Source: Acidimicrobiaceae bacterium (GTDB lineage Bacteria; Actinomycetota; Acidimicrobiia; Acidimicrobiales; RAAP-2). Taken from it: DNA of 64,000 bases. The notes beneath the pieces are model-generated. The model did no database searches. It saw only the letters and a list, made by a program, of their open reading frames with translations, and was not told where the DNA came from. Shown here one piece after another: positions 1-8,473 of this stretch; position 1 is the stretch's first letter; every line of letters begins with the position of its first letter. The position numbers and the translations under genes are program-made. The DNA is taken from NCBI GenBank assembly GCA_003133325.1, contig PKXA01000052.1, positions 19,487 to 83,486 on the forward strand, given 5' to 3'.

Positions 1-258
1 TCCGACCAAGCGGTGGCCAACATCCGGGCCTCGATCACCCCGGGCGTTCCTGCGGTACTGCTGGCCAACCACGGGGTGTTGGTGTTTCACCGCACCCCTG
101 AGTTGGCCATCCTGGTCGGCGGAATCGTCGAGGAGGCCGCTCAGGCGGGGGTCAATGCCGGCAGCCTCGGCGGCCCGGTCGAGATCCCTGAGGAGCTCCG
201 GGCCGCGGCTCTCCAGCGCGCCATGATCTTTGAGGGCAAAGGAACCGCGCACGCCTAG
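1..258 (+). CDS. Class II aldolase/adducin-family protein, C-terminal fragment (cut by window edge)
   Basis: The frame is open from base 1, so the gene begins upstream and only about 85 C-terminal residues are present. The segment LLANHGVLVFHRTPELA followed by a helix rich in E and A matches the end of class II aldolase/adducin proteins, where ANHG lies near the zinc site of fuculose-phosphate-type aldolases. The usual substrates are sugar phosphates. The specific substrate cannot be judged from this fragment. Confidence 0.7.
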   Translation, partial: SDQAVANIRASITPGVPAVLLANHGVLVFHRTPELAILVGGIVEEAAQAGVNAGSLGGPVEIPEELRAAALQRAMIFEGKGTAHA

Positions 259-391
259 TCCCAGTCTCGGTCTTCGCGTTTCGGGTGGATGACCACTCAC
301 AAATGCCGGATACCGATTGGGTTGCCGTGACAACCGGGCCTATCCCACATGCCGGAGTGGGACATCTACCCGGCGTTCCGGGGCAGACTGG

Positions 392-1075
392 TCAACTACG
401 GAGAAGACCGAGCAGTTTCGTCGCCGCCGGAGCGGAAGATGCCGGGTTCTGGCCGGTGACAAGCTTGCCGTCAACGACGACATAGGGGGCGAAATCCTCG
501 TCGCCCTTCCGGTAGTTTCCCCCGTCGGCCTTGAGGACGTCTTCGAGCAACTCGGGGACCACGTCGGTAAGCCCGACAGCCGCTTCCTCGCTGTTGGAGA
601 AGCCGGTGACATCCCTTCCTTTGACCAGGAGCTCCCCATCGGTGGTCCGGACGTTCTTCAGGGCGATCGGCGCATGGCACACGGCGGCGACCGGCTTGTC
701 CGTCGCCACGAACGCCTCGATCAGGGCAATGGACGTGGCATTGTCGGGCATGTCCCACATAGGACCGTGACCGCCGGGATAGAACACGGCATCGAAGGAG
801 GCGGCTGACACGTCGATGAGCTTGGTGGTGTTGGCCAGGGCGGCTTGGGTCTCAGGGTCATCACGGAACCGCCTGGTGGCGTCGGTCTGCGCCTCGGTGG
901 CATCGCTGCGCGGGTCCAGCGGCGGCTGGCCGCCGGCGGGTGACGCCAGAGTGATCGTGGCGCCGGCATCAGCCAGTACGTAGTACGGGGCGGCGAACTC
1001 CTCAAGCCAGAAACCGGTTTTCTCGCCGGTGTCACCCAGCTGATCGTGGGAAGTAAGGACCATGAGAACGTTCAT
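392..1075 (-). CDS. DJ-1/PfpI family glutamine amidotransferase-like protein (Hsp31-type)
   Basis: This 227-residue protein has the DJ-1/PfpI fold. The nucleophile elbow AVCHAP places the catalytic Cys at about residue 133, and the conserved acidic residue lies in GFWLEE near residue 25. FYPGGHGPMWD is the family glycine loop. Hsp31-like members act as glyoxalase III, deglycase or holding chaperone. I chose the ATG at 1075 because GGAG sits 8 bases upstream; an in-frame GTG at 1093 would add six residues and has no ribosome site. It stands alone between an aldolase end and a VapBC module, and its role in this strain is inferred from the family only. Confidence 0.88.
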   Translation of the reverse strand: MNVLMVLTSHDQLGDTGEKTGFWLEEFAAPYYVLADAGATITLASPAGGQPPLDPRSDATEAQTDATRRFRDDPETQAALANTTKLIDVSAASFDAVFYPGGHGPMWDMPDNATSIALIEAFVATDKPVAAVCHAPIALKNVRTTDGELLVKGRDVTGFSNSEEAAVGLTDVVPELLEDVLKADGGNYRKGDEDFAPYVVVDGKLVTGQNPASSAPAATKLLGLLRS

Positions 1076-1093
1076 GTGAAGGACTCCAGACAC

Positions 1094-1474
1094 ACCAAGA
1101 GCTTGTCAGAGCAGGCTGCTCGACGAGCAAACCCACGCTACCGTCAAGTCAGTGCGAAGCGATCGGTAGCGTCCTCGTTGACAGTGCCGGGCGGATGTTC
1201 ACGATCGGGGCTGCAACCGCTCCCGATAGGTGCAAACTCGGTATGACTCGGGAGTACCCCAGAACGAGCGCCGAGGGAGTCCCAGGGAGTCGGTCCGATA
1301 TGCGGCACCGCCACCCCAGCGGGACGACACCTTCCCTGCGTATGGGGTCACCCTGGGTCGCCGTGGTCGAAGAACATCCGGGGACACCCGTGTCCAATGA
1401 AGCGGGTCAACTCCAGAGCATGGGAGGACCGCCGTTGCTGACGGGAAACTTTCGAATGATGCCGACACATGCGA
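1094..1474. other. Intergenic stretch, no gene seen
   Basis: About 380 bases between the start of the DJ-1 gene and the vapB promoter. Short frames exist on both strands but none resembles a known protein or has a ribosome site. I see no strong hairpin or repeat. Confidence 0.5.
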
Positions 1475-1504
1475 TTGCCATTCAAGTAGGACTCTGGTTA
1501 GAAT
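1475..1504 (+). promoter_or_regulatory. Putative promoter of vapBC giving a leaderless transcript
   Basis: TTGCCA (1475-1480) and TAGAAT (1499-1504) are separated by 18 bases, close to the -35/-10 consensus. The expected transcription start about 7 bases after the -10 box falls on the ATG at 1511, and no ribosome site precedes that ATG. The mRNA is therefore probably leaderless. Confidence 0.5.
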
Positions 1505-1510
1505 AACAGT

Positions 1511-1828
1511 ATGACTACCCGCAAAGAACGCCTCACGGTGACGGTAGACCCTGACCTTATTGAGGCTGGGAATCAGGCTGTGGCCGCCGGACTGGCCGAA
1601 TCGTTGAGCGGGTGGGTGAATGCCGCCCTGGTAGAGCGGGCCATCCGCGACCGGCGACTTCGATCACTCTCGGATGCCATCACCGCCTACGAGGCCGACC
1701 ACGGGCAGATCACCGCCGATGAGATGGCCACCCAGGCACGTCGTGATCGTGAGGAAGCCGTGGTGGTCCGAGGATCGAGGCGCACTTCGAAGGCGCCTGC
1801 CGGGCCTGTCGGGCGAGGGGCGGCATGA
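1511..1828 (+). CDS. vapB: VapB-like antitoxin
   Basis: A 105-residue protein whose first 50 residues (RLTVTVDPDLIEAGNQAVAAG) look like a ribbon-helix-helix type strand and helix, followed by a charged helix and a basic tail. It overlaps the PIN-domain gene downstream by 4 bases (ATGA), the usual layout of a type II toxin-antitoxin operon. The antitoxin is expected to bind the toxin through its C-terminal part and the operator through its N-terminal part. No palindromic operator is obvious. The assignment rests on position and weak N-terminal similarity. Confidence 0.75.
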   Translation: MTTRKERLTVTVDPDLIEAGNQAVAAGLAESLSGWVNAALVERAIRDRRLRSLSDAITAYEADHGQITADEMATQARRDREEAVVVRGSRRTSKAPAGPVGRGAA

Positions 1829-2202
1829 GCCTTGTACTCGACGCTGGCGCCCTCATTGCACTTGAGCGGGGCGAGCGGGCCAGTTGGGTCCGGCTGAAAG
1901 CGGCACACGTCCGAGGCGAAGTACCCCTGACCAACGCTGCCGTCCTGGGGCAGGTGTGGAGGAGTGGACCGCGCCAAGCTCGCTTGTCACAAGCCTTGGC
2001 AGGTATGGATGTCCGGCCGATCGACGAGGATCTGGGTAGGGCTGCCGGCGTGCTCCTCGGGGCAGCGCGAATGTCGGATCTGATCGATGCTTCGATTGTC
2101 CTCATCGCCCATGACGGCGACGAAATCATCACATCGGATATTGAAGATCTCAAACCTTTGGCGGCGGCAAGTGGGCGCCATGTAGAACTCGTTCATCCTT
2201 AG
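1825..2202 (+). CDS. vapC: PIN-domain toxin VapC
   Basis: A 125-residue PIN-domain ribonuclease. The acidic residues of the metal site are visible: Asp6 in LVLDAGALIALE, Asp in SDLIDASIVLIA and Asp in TSDIEDL. The segment AAVLGQVWR carries Q at the place where many VapC proteins have E, a variant common in actinobacterial VapC. Expected activity is Mg-dependent cleavage of structured RNA, with VapB as inhibitor. It is translationally coupled to vapB. Confidence 0.88.
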   Translation: MSLVLDAGALIALERGERASWVRLKAAHVRGEVPLTNAAVLGQVWRSGPRQARLSQALAGMDVRPIDEDLGRAAGVLLGAARMSDLIDASIVLIAHDGDEIITSDIEDLKPLAAASGRHVELVHP

Positions 2203-2434
2203 CCGAATGCGGGGTATGTGCTACGTCCCTGAGGTCCCGGGAGACCGCGAACGCGCACCAAGCCGGCGACGTTCGGCGCATGGGTAACCCTCTGTGCAGT
2301 CACTGCCCGTCCCGAAAGTGCCGGAGTGTCTCGCCTGTCAGAACCGGGCATCGAGACCGGAAACCGACTCCAAAGCCGGTTTTCTATCCGGGCGGAGGTC
2401 CGAGCCCTGTAGGAGGCTGCTACCGTCGGAACTG

Positions 2435-3316
2435 ATGATCAACTCCCAGCCGTTCGGCCGAACCGGACACCACAGCACCCGGGTCATCTTCGGCGCCGCC
2501 GCCCTCGCCACCATGCGCCAGGACCGCGCCGATCAGGTGCTCGACACCGTGCTCGCAGGTGGGCTCAATCACATCGACACCGCCGCGTCCTATGGCGACT
2601 CCGAGTTGCGCCTCGCGCCCTTCCTGGCCGATCACCGGGCCGAGTTCTTTTTGGCCACCAAGACCGATGGACGCACCGGCGACGCCGCCCGAGCCCAGCT
2701 CGAGCGATCGCTGACCCGGTTGGGTGTCGACCAGGTCGACCTCATCCAGCTCCACAACCTGGTCGAGCCGGACGAGTGGGAGACCGCCCACGCCCCGGGA
2801 GGAGCCGTCGAAGCCATGGCCAAGGCCCGTGACGAAGGTCTGGTGCGGGCCATCGGCGTGACCGGTCACGGGACCCGCATCGCCGACATGCACCTGGCCA
2901 GCCTCGAGCGCTTCGACTTCGACTCCGTGCTGCTTCCCTACAACTTCCTCATGCTCCAGAACCCGGACTACCGATCGTCGGTGGAACAACTGCTGGAGGT
3001 GTGCGCCAAACGCGAGGTCGCGGTCCAAACCATCAAGTCCATCGCTCGCCGACGCTGGACACCGGATTCCACCAAGCCGCACTACGCCTGGTACGAACCG
3101 CTGCCCGAAGGCGAGCCATTGGAGCGGGGAGTGGCATATGTGCTTTCCAACCCACAACTGTTCCTCAACACATCGAGCGATGCCACCTTGCTGGAGGCAA
3201 CCATCGCTGCTGCCCAAGGTGACCACGTGGCACCGAGCGACGCCGAAGTCCAAGCTGACGTCTCGGCATTGGACATGATGCCGCTGTTCGACGGGGCCGA
3301 GCTCGAACGCATCTGA
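2435..3316 (+). CDS. Aldo/keto reductase
   Basis: A 293-residue NAD(P)H-dependent oxidoreductase of the AKR superfamily. The catalytic tetrad is readable: Asp and Tyr in HIDTAASYGDSE, Lys in LATKTDGR and His in IQLHNLVE. The barrel continues to about residue 250. I chose ATG 2435 because the family begins with a short strand just before RTGHHSTRVIFG. The frame is open further upstream but that part is not conserved-looking, and an AGGAGG at 2411-2416 is rather far (18 bases) from the ATG. The gene is monocistronic and the substrate unknown. Confidence 0.87.
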   Translation: MINSQPFGRTGHHSTRVIFGAAALATMRQDRADQVLDTVLAGGLNHIDTAASYGDSELRLAPFLADHRAEFFLATKTDGRTGDAARAQLERSLTRLGVDQVDLIQLHNLVEPDEWETAHAPGGAVEAMAKARDEGLVRAIGVTGHGTRIADMHLASLERFDFDSVLLPYNFLMLQNPDYRSSVEQLLEVCAKREVAVQTIKSIARRRWTPDSTKPHYAWYEPLPEGEPLERGVAYVLSNPQLFLNTSSDATLLEATIAAAQGDHVAPSDAEVQADVSALDMMPLFDGAELERI

Positions 3317-3542
3317 GCAGGCCTCTTTCCGAACAGCGGCGGATGACGGAACGTTCACCGGGGCATCGGGAGGCGCAGGCGCCGGACGACCTGGGCCGGC
3401 GACTCGGCGAGGCCGGCACTGAGGAGTCTCTTGCCCGCACTGATCAGGGGCATTTCGAGGAGGCGTCTCGCAGCCACTTCGAGGACAGAACGAGTGGGGT
3501 TGGTCGATGGCCCTCGCCGAAAGGGAGCTCAGGCGACCGAGC

Positions 3543-4463
3543 TCAACCGGCTTCGGCGACCGCCTCGTCACCGGATCCGCCGCCACGGCTCTTGAGACGA
3601 TCAGCGAGGCTGCCTTCCTCCCCGAACAGTGTGGTCCGCCATCGTTCGACCAATTCGGTCGTATCCCGGTCGTCTGGATGGAAATCCGGCCGGTTGTAGT
3701 CGCGTAGGTGGCGCCAGACATCGGCATGGAGGAACGGTGAGCTGCGCAAGGCACCGAGGCTTCGACGTAGGCGTTTGAGGTCTCGAGTGGCCGGGTCGCC
3801 CAACAAGGAGAGGAAGGTTTCGAAGATGACCGCGGCGATGAAGGCAACGGTCACCACATTCATGACCCTGACCCGTATGCGATAGTTGCCCACCGCCTCT
3901 TGGTAGACATCGAAGGCCACCGACTTGTGCTCCGATTCCTCGAGGGCGTGCCACAGCAACAGAGAGCGGATCTCGTCGACGGAGAACATGTTGCGGGCCT
4001 CGGGGCTGCTCAGCAGAACTTCGGCCAGCGTGGCCGTATAGTGCTCGAGCGCTGCGGTTATCGCCAGCTGAACCCTCTTCGAGAGGTACTTGCCGCCCAG
4101 CCCCTTGAACAAGAGCCCAACCCCCTTGTCGATGCGGTGGGTGGGATAGCCGAGCTGGTGGAGCCTGTCGTTGAACGTGCGGTGCTCGCGGCCGTGAATG
4201 GCCTCTTGACCGATGAAGCCACCGACCTGCTTTTTGAGCTGGGGATCGACGATCTGGTCCCGGTAGTTGCGCACGGATTGCACAAAGAAGTCTTCCCCAT
4301 TGGGGAAGAGCGCCGACAGTACGGAGACGACATGGCTCATCACCAGGTCGTCATTCATGTAATGGCGCGGCAGGTCGGTGGTCGGGTACTCAAAGGCGAT
4401 CCGTCGGGTACGCACGGTGCGAAAGGGGATGGTTCGGGACTCCGCTGTTTCGGTGTCAGTCAT
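3543..4463 (-). CDS. Predicted metal-dependent hydrolase (PF10118 family)
   Basis: A 306-residue helical protein of the PF10118 family. The likely metal ligands are in GQEAIHGREH, ALEHYTATL and WHALEESEHKSVAFDVY, a pattern of E and H pairs like that of ferritin-type di-iron helix bundles. The reaction is not established for the family. Its ATG overlaps the stop of the TetR gene upstream by 4 bases, so the two genes form an operon and the regulator probably controls it. Frequent association with lipid genes is known for the family, and the neighbouring acyl-CoA ligases fit that. Confidence 0.75.
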   Translation of the reverse strand: MTDTETAESRTIPFRTVRTRRIAFEYPTTDLPRHYMNDDLVMSHVVSVLSALFPNGEDFFVQSVRNYRDQIVDPQLKKQVGGFIGQEAIHGREHRTFNDRLHQLGYPTHRIDKGVGLLFKGLGGKYLSKRVQLAITAALEHYTATLAEVLLSSPEARNMFSVDEIRSLLLWHALEESEHKSVAFDVYQEAVGNYRIRVRVMNVVTVAFIAAVIFETFLSLLGDPATRDLKRLRRSLGALRSSPFLHADVWRHLRDYNRPDFHPDDRDTTELVERWRTTLFGEEGSLADRLKSRGGGSGDEAVAEAG

Positions 4464-5194
4464 CTGGTGTCTCCTTGGATCATCGTTTGTTCGGTAGATG
4501 TCGTGGTGGCGGAAGAGTCGGTGGAGCCGACCAATGCCGGTGACAGCACGCTGCAGAGAATTTTGAATTGGGCAAAGACCTCGGCATGACGACCGAGCCG
4601 GTCACCGTCGATGGAGGTTTGCAGGGCCAATCCGGAAAGCAGGGCCACTGTCCCTCGGACAACTGTGGCGCCGATGGGATTATCGGCAAGGGTCGGAAAA
4701 TACTCACTGACGACCTCGATCACTATCTGGTCGACTCTTTCGGTGAATCCCCGGAAGCTGCTGGCGACGGTCGGATCGGTTCGGGAGGCCAGGCCCAGTT
4801 CGATCACCGCCGTCCAGGTGGGACTGCGCAGAATCCCCCAGAGCACGTCGATGGCCGCCTCGAGTGTGCGTTCCTCACGATCGAGGGCTTCAAAGGCGTC
4901 GATGAACTCTCGTCGGTGGCGAACGAGCAGATGCTCGCCGACCGCGGCCATCAGGGTGGCCTTGGTCGGGTAGTGGTGGACCTGGGCGCCCCGGCCGACA
5001 TCGGCGCGGGCCACGACCTCGGGCAGGGTGGTCTTGGCCCAGCCCACTTCGACCAGGCACTCGACGGTGGCATCGAGGAGCCGCTCTTGCATGGCGGCCC
5101 GGCGCTCGGGTTGCGGGCGTCGCCCCCGCGGTGCCACCCCGCTGATGCCGACGGTGACACTCTCACGGGTACCGGTGGGTTGGGCTGGGCTCAT
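4460..5194 (-). CDS. TetR-family transcriptional regulator
   Basis: A 244-residue regulator. After a 30-residue basic leader, the helix-turn-helix spans roughly residues 35-85 (ERLLDATVECLVEVGWAKTT, then VVARADVGRGAQVHHYPTK). A helical ligand-binding domain follows. It is translated in operon with the PF10118 hydrolase (4-base overlap). A 22-base palindrome at 5320-5341 upstream is a good candidate operator, so autoregulation is likely. The ligand is unknown; a lipid or acyl-CoA is a guess from the neighbours. Confidence 0.88.
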   Translation of the reverse strand: MSPAQPTGTRESVTVGISGVAPRGRRPQPERRAAMQERLLDATVECLVEVGWAKTTLPEVVARADVGRGAQVHHYPTKATLMAAVGEHLLVRHRREFIDAFEALDREERTLEAAIDVLWGILRSPTWTAVIELGLASRTDPTVASSFRGFTERVDQIVIEVVSEYFPTLADNPIGATVVRGTVALLSGLALQTSIDGDRLGRHAEVFAQFKILCSVLSPALVGSTDSSATTTSTEQTMIQGDTR

Positions 5195-5319
5195 CGAGCC
5201 GCCGCCGCAGAGATCTGCTGGGATGCGCCGATGATGGCGATCTCGTGAACGGCACGATCAAATGTCACGGCATTCCCCCGTTGACTGTGGCCCACCAGCC
5301 AACCGTACGCCGAAGCCCC

Positions 5320-5341
5320 ACTTGCGGTCAAGACCGCAAGT
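5320..5341. promoter_or_regulatory. Palindrome, probable TetR operator
   Basis: Perfect inverted repeat with 10-base arms ACTTGCGGTC and GACCGCAAGT separated by AA. It lies about 125 bases upstream of the TetR gene start, between that gene and the 3' end of the upstream acyl-CoA ligase. Size and symmetry fit a TetR dimer site. Confidence 0.55.
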
Positions 5342-5389
5342 AAATACAACTCCCTGGTCAGCGGCGGGTCATGCTCAGATTGTGGTAGA

Positions 5390-7063
5390 TCAGCGGGTGG
5401 CCACGGCCTGATCGAGATCGTCGGCCTCGGTCGGGGACAACATCCGGTAGGACAGGTCTCTCCCCGGCCGCCACCAGACAGTGTCGGTGCATCGCCAGGC
5501 TTCGTGTCGCAGCACCCGCTTCAATACCTTGCTAGTGGCCGTGAGGGGAAGGTCGGATGCCACCCGCACGAACTTCGGGGCGGCCTTGGTTCCGAGGTCG
5601 GTCTGATCCGACAGGAACAGGCCGAACGCCTCCGGATCGAATTCGGTCCCCGGGCGGAGCAACAGGGCGCCCATCACCTGGTCCCCGACGGCGATGTCGG
5701 GTACGGCGTAGACCGAGGCGAGGATCACGTCGGGGTGGCGGGTGAGGATCGCTTCCACCGGGGCGGCGGCGAAGTTCTCTCCGTCCACTCGCAACCAGTC
5801 GTAGTCACGGCCGGCGAAATAGAAGAAGTCGTCGTCGTCCCGATAGGCGAGGTCGCCGGTCCAGTACCACCCGTTCCGCAAGCGGGCCGCGTTGGCCTCG
5901 TCGTTGTGCCAGTAGCCCTCGAAGCCGGCACCCCCGGTCTTGGAGACCATTTCGCCGATGGCCTCTTCGGCATTGAGGAGTCGACCGTATCGGTCGAAGT
6001 GGGCGCGCGGGCACTCTTGGCCGGTCTCGGAGTCGAGGATCAAAGTGCCGGGCAGGGCCCGGCCCAGCGCCCCTCGGGGGGTGTCGGCCGTGCGGGTCAC
6101 CGCCGCGCCACCCTCGGTCGATCCGTACGCATCCTGCACGGTGCAGCCGAACCGCTGGGCGAATCGGGCGACGTCGGCCTCAGCGGCTTCGTTCCCGAAC
6201 GCCCGCCGCAGGGGATTGTCGGCATCGTCGGGAAGTTCGGGGGTGGCCAGCACATAGGAAAGCGGTTTGCCCACGTAGTTGAAGTAGGTGGCGCCGAAGG
6301 TGCGGACGTCGGAGAGGAATTGCGAGGCGGAAAAGCGCTCGCGGAGCGCCACGGCGGCCCCGGCGGCCAGGGCCGGCGCCCACCCGGTCATCAGGGCATT
6401 GGAGTGGAACAGAGGCATCGGGATGTAGCAGACGTCGTCGGCGGTCAGGTCGAACATCTGGGCCACGATGGAACCGATGCGGGCCAGTCGTCCCTGGGAG
6501 CACAGGCACGCCTTGGGGGCGCCCGAGGTACCCGAGGTGAAGAGGAGCAGGCCCAACGAGCTCTCGTCGACTCCGGCTTCGGCCGGGTCGGGGAGGGTTG
6601 CTCCGCCCGCACCGGTCAGCAAGGCTCCATAGGGGGAGAGGGAGCCCGAATCGCCACTGACGTCCCCCTCGGGGGAGTCGATGACCAGAATCCGCTCGGC
6701 GGGAAGGGCGGGCCCGAGGTCGTAGCCGTCGACCAGTTGGGAGTAGGTGGAGTCGGTGATCAACAGCTGGCACTCGGTGTGAGACAGGTCTCGGGCCAAC
6801 TCGTCGCCCCGGTGGGTGGGGTTACCGCCGACCACCACCGCACCACAGAGAGCCGCAGCTCCCATCCAGAAGACGTACTCGGGCACGTTGTCCAAGAGCA
6901 GGGCCACATGGAAGGGCCCGGGCTTCCGCATCCGAACCAGGATGTCCGCCCTCTCGGCCTGGGACGACACGACCTCGGCGTAGGTCCACGACCGGTCCCT
7001 GAACACCAGACCGGGGTGTTGATCGTCGGCCCGCTGTCGGATCAGTTCGTCGATTGTCAGCAC
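5390..7063 (-). CDS. Acyl-CoA synthetase, FadD17-like
   Basis: A 557-residue member of the ANL (AMP-forming) superfamily. The phosphate loop is LLLFTSGTSGAPKA, the adenine motif is DAYGSTEGG and the hinge region is WYWTGDLAYRDDDDFFYFAGRD. The N-terminal half (ALLLDNVPEYVFWMGAAALC) closely resembles mycobacterial FadD17, which is linked to steroid side-chain activation. The expected product is an acyl-CoA from a fatty or steroid carboxylate, with ATP going to AMP and PPi. It is divergent from an LLM oxidoreductase, and a KstR-like site lies between them. The exact substrate is inferred. Confidence 0.82.
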   Translation of the reverse strand: MLTIDELIRQRADDQHPGLVFRDRSWTYAEVVSSQAERADILVRMRKPGPFHVALLLDNVPEYVFWMGAAALCGAVVVGGNPTHRGDELARDLSHTECQLLITDSTYSQLVDGYDLGPALPAERILVIDSPEGDVSGDSGSLSPYGALLTGAGGATLPDPAEAGVDESSLGLLLFTSGTSGAPKACLCSQGRLARIGSIVAQMFDLTADDVCYIPMPLFHSNALMTGWAPALAAGAAVALRERFSASQFLSDVRTFGATYFNYVGKPLSYVLATPELPDDADNPLRRAFGNEAAEADVARFAQRFGCTVQDAYGSTEGGAAVTRTADTPRGALGRALPGTLILDSETGQECPRAHFDRYGRLLNAEEAIGEMVSKTGGAGFEGYWHNDEANAARLRNGWYWTGDLAYRDDDDFFYFAGRDYDWLRVDGENFAAAPVEAILTRHPDVILASVYAVPDIAVGDQVMGALLLRPGTEFDPEAFGLFLSDQTDLGTKAAPKFVRVASDLPLTATSKVLKRVLRHEAWRCTDTVWWRPGRDLSYRMLSPTEADDLDQAVATR

Positions 7064-7124
7064 CGGTCCCCCTCGTTCACAGTAGGCACATTAGGCTCCC
7101 GGGCGGGCTCTGTAGGCACAAATC

Positions 7125-7138
7125 TGTAACACGTTGCA
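7125..7138. promoter_or_regulatory. KstR-like operator between divergent genes
   Basis: TGTAACACGTTGCA fits the published mycobacterial KstR motif TnnAACnnGTTnnA at every fixed position. It is 61 bases upstream of the FadD17-like start and 95 bases upstream of the LLM oxidoreductase start, so one repressor dimer could control both. Confidence 0.55.
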
Positions 7139-7233
7139 ATTTAGTCGGCGCCCGTGTTACCGTGCCAATGCGCCCGGAGCGAGCATTCCCATCCCCGAGA
7201 GCGCCCCGTGGGACCGAGAGGAGCACCACCGCA

Positions 7234-8457
7234 ATGGAGTTCGGAGTCTTTCTCAACGGCTATCTGCCCGGCCCGGCGGCCCACGATCCCGCCGCCGAGC
7301 ACGAGATGTTCAAGCGAGAGATCGCCTATGTCATCGAGGCAGACAAGCACAACTGGAAGTATGCCTGGATCGGCGAGCACCACTCGCTGACCGAATACAG
7401 CCATATGTCGTCACCCGAAGTGGTGATGGGCTATCTGGCCCACGCTACCGAGCGCATCCATATCGGTACCGGCATCATGAACCTCTCCCCCCGGGTCAAC
7501 CACCCTGTTCGGGCGGCCGAGCGGGTGGCGCTGCTCGATCACGTCCTCGAGGGACGCTTCGAGTGGGGCACCGGCCGCGGAGCCGGCAGCCACGAGATCG
7601 CCGCCTTCAACATTCTCGACAAGAACTCCACGAAAGCCGAGTGGAACGAAGTCATCCGCGAGATCCCACGGATGTGGGAGCAGAAGGACTACATGTTCGA
7701 GGGGGAGCACTTCACCGTGCCGTACCCGCACAACATTCTGCCCAAGCCCTACCAGGGCAAGGGCCACCCGCCCATCTGGGTGGGTTGCGGTAACCCGGGT
7801 ACCTTCACCCAGGCCGGCGAGCTCGGCATCGGTGCCATTGCCTTCAACTTCGAGCCCATCTACAACCTCAAGGGTCGCATCGACGCCTACAAAGAGGGCG
7901 TGGCCAACTGCACCGAGCCATTGGGGCAGTTCAAGAACGACAACGTGATGATGACCAATGCGGTCATCTGCCTCAACGACCGGAAGAGGGCACGCGAGGT
8001 GGCTCTCCGGCGCGGCCGCGGGTACCTCTACTCGTTGGTGTGCAACTACCACGACACCATTCCTCACCAAGAGGGAGTCCCGATCTGGCCGGAACGCCCC
8101 AACACCATCACCGACGAGGCAATGCTCGACTACCTCATCGAGGAGGGATGGATGCTGTGTGGCGAGCCCGACGAGGTGGCCGAGCAGGCAGCCAAGTACC
8201 AGTCGGTGGGATGTGACCAGTTGGTGTTCGGGCTGCCGTCGGACTCCTTCATGGAGGACGAGGTCTACGAGATGCTCGAGGTGTTCGGGACCAAGGTGAT
8301 CCCCCAGTTCGATACCGATCCGGTCCATTCGACCACCCGGTACCGCGAAACGGCCAAGCGGAAGTACTCGGACTTCAACTTCCCGGTCCCCGACATCACC
8401 GTGGAAGAGCTGCCCACCAACGCCATGATTCAGCTGGACGGTACCCACACCTTCTGA
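7234..8457 (+). CDS. LLM class flavin-dependent oxidoreductase (luciferase-like)
   Basis: A 407-residue TIM-barrel protein of the bacterial luciferase-like superfamily. It starts with MEFGVFLNGYLPG, followed by AWIGEHHSLTEYS, GTGIMNLSPRVNHP and GRFEWGTGRGAGSHE, all typical of LuxA-like flavin or F420 monooxygenases. ATG 7234 is preceded by AGAGGAG at good spacing; the open frame upstream is not needed. It probably acts in oxidative breakdown of a lipid or steroid, since it shares a control region with a FadD17-like ligase. Whether it uses FMN or F420 cannot be told. cofC elsewhere in the window shows F420 is available. Confidence 0.85.
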   Translation: MEFGVFLNGYLPGPAAHDPAAEHEMFKREIAYVIEADKHNWKYAWIGEHHSLTEYSHMSSPEVVMGYLAHATERIHIGTGIMNLSPRVNHPVRAAERVALLDHVLEGRFEWGTGRGAGSHEIAAFNILDKNSTKAEWNEVIREIPRMWEQKDYMFEGEHFTVPYPHNILPKPYQGKGHPPIWVGCGNPGTFTQAGELGIGAIAFNFEPIYNLKGRIDAYKEGVANCTEPLGQFKNDNVMMTNAVICLNDRKRAREVALRRGRGYLYSLVCNYHDTIPHQEGVPIWPERPNTITDEAMLDYLIEEGWMLCGEPDEVAEQAAKYQSVGCDQLVFGLPSDSFMEDEVYEMLEVFGTKVIPQFDTDPVHSTTRYRETAKRKYSDFNFPVPDITVEELPTNAMIQLDGTHTF

Positions 8458-8473
8458 TCGACGGTCGTCCTGG

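Noticed and set aside
2420-3847. Leftward frame across the aldo/keto reductase
   Set aside because: The rightward reductase has its full catalytic tetrad. The leftward frame has no recognisable motif.
5504-7129. 541-residue open frame antisense to the FadD17-like ligase
   Set aside because: Same reason: composition of a shadow frame, no family resemblance, and the minus strand gene is certain.
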